Shown: in pieces, positions 25,287 through 33,759 of the stretch
How the letters are laid out: every line of letters begins with the position of its first letter
Numbering within the stretch: position 1 is the stretch's first letter
From: Sulfuriferula sp.
GTDB lineage: Bacteria > Pseudomonadota > Gammaproteobacteria > Burkholderiales > Sulfuriferulaceae
Direction of reading: 5' to 3'
DNA length: 42,333 bases
NCBI GenBank assembly: GCA_013140765.1
Contig: JABFSE010000007.1
Span: 1 to 42,333, forward strand
Translations under genes and position numbers: made by a program
Notes under the pieces: model-generated
What the model was told of the DNA's origin: nothing
What the model saw: only the letters and a program-made list of their open reading frames with translations
Database searches by the model: none

Positions 25287-25873
25287 CGGGAGTATTCCAT
25301 GATGGAAAGTGTTTCAGCATCACCACGTCGCTTCAGGTAGGAGGCTGCTCCGGGGTGAATCATAGGTGGTGTTAAATTCATTTTTCGGGTGGTGTCCAGA
25401 TATTTGGCTTCGACAAGAATACGTACGATTACTTGGAAAAGTTTTTCCTTGGTGGAGGTTGCCCACCCTTCCACTTGATTATCCCGATGGATGCATTCTG
25501 TCAAAAAACCATCCCATTGGTTCAGGCTGAGCGAGTGCTCCAATCTTCGCAGATCCTGAGCATAGACATCACGCAGAAAATCGGCCAGTAACTGGCTATG
25601 TTTGATAGATGCCGCCAGCAACAATTGGCCGACTAATTCGCTATCTCCCTCAACTATCAGTTGCCAGCCTTCGGCATCTAAGGTTTCCAGACGTTTGCGG
25701 ATCAGTGCTGCTTGACGAAGTGCCGTTGCTGGATTTTTTTGCAGTATATTTTCGTCTTTGAGTGCATGAATCCAACGTTCTTTTGTTGGGTTTTCCAACA
25801 GCAACTTTGCAATGCGCCGACTTTCAGGCAGCATCAGCGAGCCAGCAGAAATTTCGGCATTATAGGTCGACAT
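25283..25873 (-). CDS. brxA: BREX protein BrxA (DUF1819)
   Basis: A 196-residue DUF1819 protein, a small helical DNA-binding-type core protein of type 1 BREX. It begins MSTYNAEISAGSLMLPESRR and carries the family pattern RKRLETLDAEGWQLI near 68-82. I chose the ATG at 25873 because the family starts here; the ATG at 25879 is equally served by AGGAAAG. A longer frame to 25933 lies inside brxR and has no family likeness. The gene overlaps the brxR stop by 14 bases and brxB by four. Confidence 0.92.
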   Translation of the reverse strand: MSTYNAEISAGSLMLPESRRIAKLLLENPTKERWIHALKDENILQKNPATALRQAALIRKRLETLDAEGWQLIVEGDSELVGQLLLAASIKHSQLLADFLRDVYAQDLRRLEHSLSLNQWDGFLTECIHRDNQVEGWATSTKEKLFQVIVRILVEAKYLDTTRKMNLTPPMIHPGAASYLKRRGDAETLSIMEYSR

Positions 25874-26774
25874 CTTCATTCTTTCCTGTATCCAATACGT
25901 AACCTGGTGCCAGTGCAAGATTCTGCACACCATATAACGCTGGCGTATTTCTTAACCATAACTGGTACTCGTGTCCCCGCATTCGATGATCGGGAGATAC
26001 ATCAACATTCCAGAGTCGGAGCAGATACCCTGCAAGCGCGGCACGAATTGGCACTTGAGCACAATCTTTTTCCATCGCCAAGTCTCGCTTAATTGCGTCT
26101 GCGACTGTCACATTGTCCGGGTGAGGAATAAGCTCTAACTCTACGATACGATTCCACTGATTGTCTTTATCTGCAAGTTCATCCTCTACAGGCACTTCAT
26201 TCAAAAGGGTGGCTGAAATAACGCGGGTCAAAACAAAATCTCTAAACTGACGTCTTTTTCGATCGAAAGCACGAATATGCCAACGCCAACCACTATTTGC
26301 CAACGCAAAAGGGATGATTTCTCGCTCAGAATCCCCAGAGGACAAAGAACAGTAACGGATGCTGACTGCCTTCCGTTGATGTATGGCTCTACTCAAGATT
26401 GCGACGACATCCAGGTCTGGCTTGGAAATAAATGGTACAGGCTCTGATAAAACGTGGCCTTTGTGCCTTACGCTAATCCCATCCCCAAAACCCTGACTTA
26501 GCCAGCTCAGTGCACGATCTGCTGAAATATCAAAGATAGGAGTAAAACTGGCTGAAGGAAGATAACGTTTAAGAGATGAATCAAAATCGAGGTTATCTGG
26601 TGCCAATGCCCGATAGGAAGCAAAATCTCGCGTAGCAGCAGCCTCCTGAATCGAAAACCGATCCAGAAGCTCAGGTCTTCCACACTCCCCCAAGAACCTC
26701 ACTCTGAGTTCAAGGTAAGCAAGTCGCTCCTGCTGTGTTGCCGGAATATCCTCCAAAACAAGCGAACGAACCAC
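25860..26774 (-). CDS. brxR: WYL-domain transcription regulator BrxR
   Basis: A 304-residue regulator. An N-terminal winged helix-turn-helix (about 15-75; RLAYLELRVRFLGECGRPEL, then RFSIQEAAATRDFASYR) is followed by a WYL domain (about 125-215; KAVSIRYCSLSSGD, then NSGWRWHIRAFDRKR, FVLTRVISA) and a C-terminal dimer domain. BrxR-type proteins repress their BREX promoter and may sense a nucleic-acid or nucleotide signal through the WYL fold. The start is GTG at 26774 with AGGAG six bases upstream. It overlaps brxA by 14 bases and so leads the BREX operon. An inverted repeat spans its start (26770-26829). Confidence 0.9.
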   Translation of the reverse strand: MVRSLVLEDIPATQQERLAYLELRVRFLGECGRPELLDRFSIQEAAATRDFASYRALAPDNLDFDSSLKRYLPSASFTPIFDISADRALSWLSQGFGDGISVRHKGHVLSEPVPFISKPDLDVVAILSRAIHQRKAVSIRYCSLSSGDSEREIIPFALANSGWRWHIRAFDRKRRQFRDFVLTRVISATLLNEVPVEDELADKDNQWNRIVELELIPHPDNVTVADAIKRDLAMEKDCAQVPIRAALAGYLLRLWNVDVSPDHRMRGHEYQLWLRNTPALYGVQNLALAPGYVLDTGKNEDVDL

Positions 26775-26829
26775 TTATAACTCCTGACCAGAAATAAAAC
26801 ACAAGAATACACCAATCAGAATAAGTGGT
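26770..26829. promoter_or_regulatory. Candidate BrxR operator: inverted repeat over the brxR leader
   Basis: ACCACTTAT (26770-26778) and ATAAGTGGT (26821-26829) form a perfect 9-base inverted repeat flanking the ribosome binding site and start of brxR. A second small stem TTAATG-ATGA-CATTAA lies at 26840-26855. Autoregulated WYL repressors bind inverted repeats near their own promoter. The wide spacing, about 42 bases between arms, could also mean two half-sites or an mRNA hairpin. No convincing -35/-10 pair could be fixed. Confidence 0.4.
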
Positions 26830-26885
26830 CTATCCGATATTAATGATGACATTAACGGCTTATTCAAACTTTGTATAAAAACAGA

Positions 26886-27641
26886 TTATCCTGCAAACGC
26901 ACCAACCGTAGTAACACTGCTTTTTCCACCACCATGCACCCCCACCCTCACCTGCACACCAATCCGTTCTACCATTGCCGGCACATGTGATATCACTCCA
27001 ACCTTACGTCCTAACGATTGCAGCGCATCCAGGCTGGCAATGGCGATGTCTAGTGTTGCTGGATCCAGACTGCCAAAGCCTTCATCGATAAAGAGTGATT
27101 CCACTTGTGTTCGGTTCGATGACAGTGATGCCAACCCTAATGCCAGAGCCAATGAAATCAGGAAGCTTTCTCCACCCGATAAACTATGCACACTGCGCAC
27201 CTCATCACCCATTTCCTGATCGATCACTTGCAACTCAAGATCGCTGCCCGGCACACGCTGCAACAGGTAGCGCCTTGCCAATTCTTCCAAATGCCGATTA
27301 GCATAACCCAGCAACGCATCAAGGGTGAGACTCTGGGCAAAGGTACGGAATTTACTGCCATCCTGAGACCCTATCAGGTCTTTAAGACCAGCCCACAATT
27401 GCCATTTTTCTTTCTGAGTCTCCAGTTCAGCGCGTAGTGCTTTGCCTTGACTTTGCTTATCATCATCCTGTTTAAGACTTGCTTTGATTTCCGCAATTTT
27501 GTCTTGAGATGCCTGACATAAGGTTTCTGTTTCGGCTAACTGAGCACCGGCATCTTCAATACTTAGTTCGGGCTTATTAGCGGCTTCATAATCCAACCTT
27601 TGCTGTTGAAGTGCTGCGTAGATAGCTTTTGCTTCCAGCAA
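26886..27641 (-). CDS. sbcC: SbcC exonuclease subunit, C-terminal part (separated by an in-frame stop)
   Basis: This 251-residue frame holds the C-terminal ATPase lobe of SbcC: a short coiled coil, the ABC signature LSGGESFLISLALAL (about 152-166), Walker B ESLFIDEGFGSLD (about 178-190) and the switch VGVISHV. It continues the same reading frame as the upstream part: stop TAA (27650-27648), then ACG CAA TTG CTG GAA. The only nearby start would be TTG at 27641, with no ribosome binding site, so separate translation is unlikely to be efficient. The ATPase site of SbcC needs both lobes, so the complex is probably inactive unless the stop is read through or is a sequencing error. Confidence 0.85.
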   Translation of the reverse strand: MLEAKAIYAALQQQRLDYEAANKPELSIEDAGAQLAETETLCQASQDKIAEIKASLKQDDDKQSQGKALRAELETQKEKWQLWAGLKDLIGSQDGSKFRTFAQSLTLDALLGYANRHLEELARRYLLQRVPGSDLELQVIDQEMGDEVRSVHSLSGGESFLISLALALGLASLSSNRTQVESLFIDEGFGSLDPATLDIAIASLDALQSLGRKVGVISHVPAMVERIGVQVRVGVHGGGKSSVTTVGAFAG

Positions 27642-27647
27642 TTGCGT

Positions 27648-30623
27648 TTAAATTTTACTCAATTCAGCCTGTTCGCTACGCAACCATGTTTCGTCATGCA
27701 CAAGTAGTTGTCTCAGCCTATCCAAACCCATCTCGTACTTAACCAATGCCGCGTTGACCCCATTTTCGGCCTGTGCTTTTGCTGCTATCTGCTTTTCATG
27801 CTCATCTTGTTGATGCTGGATAGTTTTGCGATTCACGGCTAACTGCTCATTGGCAGTTACAAGCTGAGTTTGCGCTATTTTTAATGCACTACTTGCGGAC
27901 ATAATTGCCGTTTTAAGTTCAGTTTCTACCTGATCCGCGGTTCTGCCTGCTAGCAATATTTTTCGTTGCGCCCGTAAATCTGTCAATTTAGCTTGAACGC
28001 CAAGCAGCGTCGATTGCGCGTTATTACTACTTTCCAGCATATGCGTGGCTTCGGTCGAAGCCGCCGCTAATAATGCTTGTTGTGTTGCTAATCCATTACT
28101 AGATTCATCCCTTTGCTGAGTTTTTTTACGCCATTGCATAACGATTTGTTCGCACGCTTGACGCAGCGATGGCACATCGCCTTCCAACTTGCGTTGCCAG
28201 TTCTCGACCCCGATTAGCACGGGTGTGAGTTTATCTACAATCTGTTTGCGCTCAGACACCGCTCTAGCCAACTCTCGCGTTTGCTGTTCATGATCGTGGT
28301 TTAATTTTTGGAGCTGAAGCGTGAGACTAGCAATCTTTTCAACAGTAGTGGTCAATACCAGCCTGAATTGACGTAGCTCCAGCTGCTTTTCTTGCAGTGT
28401 AGTTTGCAACCGATGTGCCCGACTTTCCTGTTCAGCAATACTTGTTAACTCCAAATCAACATCTTTCATTTTTGCTTGCAGTTGCTCTTTTACCTCTATG
28501 GCAAGCACATTCTTACTTAGCTGCTCTGCGTTACAAGCCGCGTCCCACTTCGAAATGTGTTCCACCAACACGCCGCTGAGTTCAGTTCTTTTGCTTTCAA
28601 ATTCACTGATAAGTTTAATAGCAGTAGCATGTTCAGTTTCCAGCCGACCCAGTTCGCGCGTCGAATTGCTCACTTCGTCACGTAAGGTTTGCACACGGCT
28701 AGTCATGTCATTCAGCAAAAGATCTAATTTTGGCTCGCTACTCACCCACGGATGTTCAGTAGAACCACATACGGGGCAAGGCTTATCTGTCAGCAGTTCA
28801 TCGCGCAGTGAGATAACGTCTGCCTTGCGTGCTGACATAAATAAATGATGTGATCGCTCAACTTCGGCCAGTGCTGAACGACTGGCGATTAAATGCTCAT
28901 TTAGCTTTTGAATATCGGCCTGTAAACGGACTGATTTCGTCTGGTTGTGCGCCTGCTCAATCGCTACCGTATCCAGTTGCTTATTAGTATCGACTGCATT
29001 GTTATGCAGCGCCAACAATGTGCTCAAACCATTTTGACGAGTTTGAAGACCCACACGCTCCTGTTGTAACGCCGCCAATGGAGTTGCCTTTGCCTGCACT
29101 TCCAATATTTCTATATTTTTCTCTGCATCACTGACTGCAGCATTTAATTCGGTTTGCTGAGCTGTTGCAGCAGCAAGTTGAGGTTGAACCAACAGCAGGG
29201 CCGCCCCTAAGGCAGTAAGTTCACTTGTAGCACGCTGCCTGGCATGATCTGCTTCAACCAAATTTGTCAGTTCCTGATCCCATCTCTGCCATTGATTGGC
29301 GAGTTCAGCATTGTGTTGATTTGCCTGTAACCATTGCGTTGATTCTGCTAATGCCTTTTCAATAATTTGGTTTTGAGTAACAGAATCAGCCAGTTTTATA
29401 GCCGCAATATCTGCTTTCTTCTTGGCGTCGAAAGCAGTTTGTTTACAGCTTTCTTGCTCAGCCAAAGCACCAGAAAGCTGCGTATCAAGCACCCTCGCCT
29501 CCCGCAGATCCGGTTCTATTAACGTAAGCTCATTTTCGTGATTCGTCAGACGCGCTTTATCCGCTTCAACAGTCTGCTGCAATTCAGTCACGCGTTTTGC
29601 TGTTTGCAGTTCTTCAGTTCGGGCAGTTACCAGCGATTTTTCGGATTCAATTAGCTCATTAGCGCTTTGATCCATCCGTTCGAGGCTTGCGCGTGAAGGC
29701 TGAACCAACTGAATCAGCTCTAGTTCTTTGCGTCGCTCACTTGCATTGGTAACGACCTGATCGGCTGTTGCCACTTTGGCTATTGCATCACTTTCTGCAA
29801 CATTGAGTTGCCTTAGCCGTTCATACCAATCGATCATGTGCTTTATAGCTAGACGCGATTGATCTAGTTGCGTTTGTCCTGCTTGCGCCTTTTTAAATTG
29901 ATCCTCAAGCGCACTGCGAGCCTCTGCAGGCATCGGCAGCAAATCTCCCATACGCAACTCAAGGCGATTCTTTTCATTTTCTTCATGGGCTGATCGAGCA
30001 TGAGCTGCCTTTGACAGCAGGCCATAAATTTCTGTACCAGTCATCCGTTCCAGCAATTCGGATCGCTGCTTGGCATCTGCTTTTAAAAAAGAAGCAAAAT
30101 CTCCCTGCGCTAACAATACAGACCGCCTGAATTGCTCAAAAGACAGACCGAGGCGTTCCTGAATGGCTTGCCGCACTTCACTTTTGGTGCGCCCAACAAG
30201 CTGATTATTGGCAAGCGCAGTGAGTGTCATGACTTGAGCTAGGAGACGACCACTTGCGCTATTTCTTGCACGTCGCACTTCCCAATGAGCCAGGTAACGC
30301 TGATTATCACATCCCACAAATTCAACTTCTGCGTAACCATCAGCTGTGCCTCTACGCAGAATAGAACATACGTCATTGCTCTTAGTCCGCAACGAGTCAT
30401 CTTCATCTGCACGACCTACTGGCACACCCTGTCCCGCTGGTAACCGCGGCATCTTATCAAAAAGTGCCAGGCAAAGTGCATCCAAAATTGTACTTTTACC
30501 CGCTCCCGTAGGACCCGTAATCGCAAACAATCCAGCACGTGCTAGTGGCGCTTGTTCAAATTCAACTGAGAACTCACCCTCTAGACTCGCCAGATTTTTA
30601 CCTCTAATCGCAACTATCTTCAT
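27648..30623 (-). CDS. sbcC: SbcC exonuclease subunit, N-terminal part ending at a premature stop
   Basis: A 991-residue SMC-like protein. It begins MKIVAIRGKNLASLEGEF with Walker A GPTGAGKST near 37-45. Two long coiled-coil arms flank the zinc hook CPVC near 616-619. It ends LRQLLVHDETWLRSEQAELSKI and stop. Normal SbcC continues without a break into the C-terminal ATPase lobe, found here in the same frame at once after the stop. The full protein would be about 1240 residues, a normal size. A single change such as GAA or CAA to TAA explains the split. The ATG overlaps the sbcD stop by four bases. SbcCD cuts hairpins and double-strand ends and can attack phage DNA. Confidence 0.88.
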   Translation of the reverse strand: MKIVAIRGKNLASLEGEFSVEFEQAPLARAGLFAITGPTGAGKSTILDALCLALFDKMPRLPAGQGVPVGRADEDDSLRTKSNDVCSILRRGTADGYAEVEFVGCDNQRYLAHWEVRRARNSASGRLLAQVMTLTALANNQLVGRTKSEVRQAIQERLGLSFEQFRRSVLLAQGDFASFLKADAKQRSELLERMTGTEIYGLLSKAAHARSAHEENEKNRLELRMGDLLPMPAEARSALEDQFKKAQAGQTQLDQSRLAIKHMIDWYERLRQLNVAESDAIAKVATADQVVTNASERRKELELIQLVQPSRASLERMDQSANELIESEKSLVTARTEELQTAKRVTELQQTVEADKARLTNHENELTLIEPDLREARVLDTQLSGALAEQESCKQTAFDAKKKADIAAIKLADSVTQNQIIEKALAESTQWLQANQHNAELANQWQRWDQELTNLVEADHARQRATSELTALGAALLLVQPQLAAATAQQTELNAAVSDAEKNIEILEVQAKATPLAALQQERVGLQTRQNGLSTLLALHNNAVDTNKQLDTVAIEQAHNQTKSVRLQADIQKLNEHLIASRSALAEVERSHHLFMSARKADVISLRDELLTDKPCPVCGSTEHPWVSSEPKLDLLLNDMTSRVQTLRDEVSNSTRELGRLETEHATAIKLISEFESKRTELSGVLVEHISKWDAACNAEQLSKNVLAIEVKEQLQAKMKDVDLELTSIAEQESRAHRLQTTLQEKQLELRQFRLVLTTTVEKIASLTLQLQKLNHDHEQQTRELARAVSERKQIVDKLTPVLIGVENWQRKLEGDVPSLRQACEQIVMQWRKKTQQRDESSNGLATQQALLAAASTEATHMLESSNNAQSTLLGVQAKLTDLRAQRKILLAGRTADQVETELKTAIMSASSALKIAQTQLVTANEQLAVNRKTIQHQQDEHEKQIAAKAQAENGVNAALVKYEMGLDRLRQLLVHDETWLRSEQAELSKI

Positions 30624-31915
30624 AGTTCAGACTCCTGCTGAACTTGCTCTAGTATCTGGTGAAATGCTGCCATTAGGGGTTGCGGTGGTGAATCATTATG
30701 TACCTGCTGATAACGACGATTGAATACCTCATCAGGCGAGAGGTCTTGAAGATTACTTTCAGGCATACGCTCAGCCAAAGATGCCCCATCACCTGGATAA
30801 TGTGTGGTTAACTTGAGCAGACGCACACCTTTACCTTCGAGAGCTTCATCAATACTCCGACGTAAACCAGGCTCTGGACGATCGAGCAAAACCGACACTT
30901 CCATATAAGGCCAGTTTTGTTCTGGCACACTTTCTGGCAAATCCTGTTCTGTAAGCAACGATAAGATTTGGGCTAGTGGCAAAGATTCCTTGGACGGTAA
31001 GCGCAGTATTTCAACCGTACGCGGCACGCGAATCGGAGACCAGTTAACACATTTATCCCCATCAATATCGACACTCACTACTTGGTGAGGATATACATTT
31101 TCCGCAAGTGACAAAGGGATGGGAGAGCCACTGTACCGAACGGCATCTCGTCCCCCGACACTTTGCGCCAAATGAAGATGACCCAGTGCAGCATAAGCAA
31201 TATCTGCAGGAAAGATATCAACGGGCAAAGCATGCTGGTTGCCGCCCAATATTTTGCGCTCACTCAACTCAGACAATGCAGCCCCCACCATATAGCAATG
31301 CCCTGTTGCCACAATGGCCTGCCCTGGCAAAACCCGTGCCCTTGCCTCTGCAAGCGCTTCACCGTAAATATCACGCACACCTTGTATCAGCGGATCGTCA
31401 TCTCCATCAACAGGCAATAAGTCACCGGGACGCAAAAACGGAACGGCAACACACCATGCAGCAACACCCCCTTGTTTATCTATCAGGGGGACAAGTAGCT
31501 GCTGACTATTCAGTTGGTCATCCTTATCCCGGCTGATACCACCTACGACATGCACGTTCAGCTCTTGCAACAAAGGTTGCGGCGCATCCAGACGAGCTGC
31601 AGAATCATGGTTACCCCCGACCAGAACGACCTGAAGTTTAGGAAAGCGGTGGTTTACCAGCGCCAGGAAGTGATACAACATAGACTGCGCGCTAGCAGGC
31701 GGATTAGCTGAATCAAATACATCGCCTGCAATTATCAGTGCATCAGCGGCTTGTTCGTCCAGTGTATCTAATAACCAATCCAGAAATTTTTGATGCTCAA
31801 ATTCACGAGACATTCCATGCAATGTATGTCCAAGATGCCAATCGGCGGTATGTATTATTTTAAGTATTGAGTTAAATCGAACCTTTAACAATTTATTATT
31901 CTTACGTCGGCACAT
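30620..31915 (-). CDS. sbcD: SbcD (Mre11-type) nuclease subunit
   Basis: A calcineurin-like phosphoesterase of up to 431 residues, the nuclease of SbcCD. The metal-binding motifs HTADWHLG, IIAGDVFD, LVGGNHDS and GHCYMVG/LGHLHLA are intact, followed by the C-terminal capping domain that docks on SbcC. Homologues usually begin MKIIHTADW. Here that region reads ILKIIHTADW without ATG, GTG or TTG at the expected position, so the start is either the ATG at 31915 or the TTG eight codons later. The degenerate IS66 element begins about 115 bases upstream and may have changed the promoter. SbcD is followed directly by the interrupted sbcC. Confidence 0.9.
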   Translation of the reverse strand: MCRRKNNKLLKVRFNSILKIIHTADWHLGHTLHGMSREFEHQKFLDWLLDTLDEQAADALIIAGDVFDSANPPASAQSMLYHFLALVNHRFPKLQVVLVGGNHDSAARLDAPQPLLQELNVHVVGGISRDKDDQLNSQQLLVPLIDKQGGVAAWCVAVPFLRPGDLLPVDGDDDPLIQGVRDIYGEALAEARARVLPGQAIVATGHCYMVGAALSELSERKILGGNQHALPVDIFPADIAYAALGHLHLAQSVGGRDAVRYSGSPIPLSLAENVYPHQVVSVDIDGDKCVNWSPIRVPRTVEILRLPSKESLPLAQILSLLTEQDLPESVPEQNWPYMEVSVLLDRPEPGLRRSIDEALEGKGVRLLKLTTHYPGDGASLAERMPESNLQDLSPDEVFNRRYQQVHNDSPPQPLMAAFHQILEQVQQESEL

Positions 31916-32067
31916 CTTTATGAATGTAAGCGCATGCCTTGATCAGCATATTTCTAAATTACTTATCCGATGCTGACAACCAAATTAACTCACACTCCAG
32001 CGACAAGTCATGCCGCACGAAAGTTAGATGTAAGCGTCCAGCCCAGCCACTCCAATCCCTTCACTAC

Positions 32068-33207
32068 CTATGGTAGTTCATTTCTAAACGGCAGCAATTC
32101 ATCAATCTGGCTATTAGGCCAGGTAGGTAATTTCTCCAGTGTATCTTTGAGCCAAGCATAGGGTTCCAAGCCATTGAGCTTGGCGGTAGCCAACAAACTC
32201 TGAATCGCTGCAGCGCGTTTGCCTGCACGTTCTGAGCCTGCGAACAGCCAATTCTTTTTACCGATGGCAATCGGTCGTATTGCATTTTCGACTGGGTTGT
32301 TATCGATGGGTAAGATACCGCTGTCCGCATAACGTATCAGCGCTGGCCAACGCTTGATGCTGTAATCCAATGCGCGGGCTGTGCCGCTGCCATCGGCCAC
32401 TTTGATGCGAGTCTGGATTAACCAGTCATGCAGCTCATCCAATAGCGGCTTGGCCTGGGTCTGGCGCAACTGCAAACGACCTGCCGCATCCAGCTTGTCC
32501 GCAGCCTGCTCAATGGCATAGAGTGCCGCGATACGCTGCAGCGCAGCCGCTGCAATTGGACTTTGGTTGGCTGCATGTAAATCAAAGAACTTCCGACGTG
32601 CATGTGCGAAGCATGCCAGCTCAGTGATGCCTTGGGTAAATAACGCTTTATAACCAGCGTAATCGTCAACCATCAAGTGTCCTTGCCAACCCGCCAGAAA
32701 GTGCCGCGCATGCAGTCCATGCTTGATTAAATCACGTCCACACGCACCGCACTGGCAAGATGCAGGCTCATGGCGATGAATGATGCGTGGCAGATGGTCA
32801 GGCAGGGGCTGACGACCTGCGCGTGGACGCGCAGGCTTGGGGATAGCGGTTGTCGCATCTTCGGTATTAGGTGTATCTAGCTGCCCGATTTGGGCTTCAA
32901 TCGCCGTGATGTCGGCTGCCCAGCACTCATCAAACAATGCACGTTGGTCAGGGGAGAGCTGTTCACTCTTGTTGGCGAAGCGGATGCGGCGGTAATAGGC
33001 AAGTTCCAGTACCAAAGCCTGGTTCTTGAGTTCGGCGTGCTGGATTTGCTTAGTCAGGGTGAGTATTTGTGCGGTGTTTTGCTGGCGTAATACTGTGTTT
33101 TGTTGAATGAGTTCAGCATCCTGTTTAACCTGCGCCAACAGCTTATCCACATACGCCGCCAAGGCGGGATCGGGGTTAAATTGGGCAAGTTGTTGGGCTG
33201 AATCCAT
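32068..33207 (-). pseudogene. tnpC: IS66 transposase TnpC with internal in-frame deletion
   Basis: Open for 379 codons from the ATG at 33207 (MDSAQQLAQFNPDP); a longer frame to 33324 is only upstream read-through. The N-terminal leucine-zipper region, the zinc-finger-like CQCGACGRDLIK and the C-terminal catalytic part (WQGHLMVDDYAGYKALF, then HARRKFF, LPIDNNPVENAIRPIAIGKKNW) are present. The sequence jumps directly from CGRDLIK to HARHFLAGWQG. Full-length TnpC is about 510-530 residues, so about 140-150 residues including the first catalytic Asp region are gone. The frame is kept but the enzyme should be dead. Confidence 0.85.
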
Positions 33208-33214
33208 GCCTGAA

Positions 33215-33385
33215 TTATACCATTTCACCCCTACGGAAGGCGTAGGCGGTGCCATCGCAGGGACTGCGACCCAGGCTGTGCTGGATGCGCTGGGAAAGGC
33301 CATCGATGCCAATGCGCATGTCAACAGGTTCGATGACTAGCCAGACCTGGGTGGCGATGGGGCTGATGGGATGGGCAGGTATCAT
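33215..33385 (-). pseudogene. tnpB: IS66 TnpB, truncated after 56 codons
   Basis: Too short to be noticed as an ordinary gene. The frame starts at an ATG overlapping the tnpA stop and reads ATQVWLVIEPVDMRIGIDGL and later CDGTAYAFRRGEMV, then stop. This matches the N-terminal half of IS66 TnpB (V-W-L-x-x-x-x-x-D-M-R-x-G-x-D-G-L, then V-F-x-F-R-x-R-R-G). The second half (K-x-L-x-W-D-G-x-G and following) is missing; tnpC begins 8 bases later. A deletion between the middle of tnpB and the start of tnpC is the likely cause. Confidence 0.8.
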
Positions 33386-33687
33386 GGCAGTTGCCGCAAC
33401 AAGTCAATTAGCCAGGGCGTGTTGCCCATGGGGAGTGTTATTTGCCAGCCAGTGGGGCTGTGGAGTTGGAGTGTACCCGTGACAGGTGCGGGTTGAACGC
33501 TGACGGGGATGAGGGTGAGCGGTGGCTGGCGCGTGAGACTGGCCGCTGTTGTCAGCTGGCTGCGCCAGCGATAAAAGGTCTTGGCACATAAGCCGTGATG
33601 GGTGCAATAAGCTGTGACGGTCAGCTTGCTTTGCTGCCAGGCAGTAAGGTGCGTTTGCCAAAAATCAGGAGTGTGTCGAGTAGCCAT
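33382..33687 (-). CDS. tnpA: IS66 TnpA accessory protein (HTH)
   Basis: A 101-residue IS66 Orf1 protein. The N-terminal half is a helix-turn-helix (FWQTHLTAWQQSKLTVTAYC, then HGLCAKTFYRWRSQL). The C-terminal half has the family's Pro/Val-rich strand LTLIPVSVQPA and the end WLIDLLRQLP. The frame is intact and the TGA overlaps the tnpB ATG. It retains coding capacity although the rest of the element is broken. Confidence 0.85.
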   Translation of the reverse strand: MATRHTPDFWQTHLTAWQQSKLTVTAYCTHHGLCAKTFYRWRSQLTTAASLTRQPPLTLIPVSVQPAPVTGTLQLHSPTGWQITLPMGNTPWLIDLLRQLP

Positions 33688-33759
33688 CTAGCGTGCCTTC
33701 CAAAAAGCAGCTAGATTGCATGAGTTTGGCGGGCAATGACAGGTGGATGGGTTGGATGC

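Larger units (their letters stand above)
4040..26774 (-). other. BREX type 1 defence locus with accessory genes in three slots
   Basis: All core type 1 genes are present in canonical order on one strand: brxA (25873), brxB, brxC, pglX, pglZ and brxL (ending at 4040), preceded by the WYL regulator brxR. Non-core genes sit between brxC and pglX (AbiE pair) and between pglX and pglZ (AAA ATPase, Toprim-like protein, DUF1016, DUF4263 and SF1 helicase). Overlaps or gaps below about 65 bases join every consecutive pair, so the locus probably behaves as one or a few long transcripts. The exception is a degenerate scrap of pglX at about 13922-14027. Core genes appear intact. Confidence 0.93.

Noticed and set aside
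27642-27650. A frameshift as the cause of the sbcC split
   Set aside because: The downstream frame is in the same register as the upstream one, so a nonsense codon and not an indel separates them.
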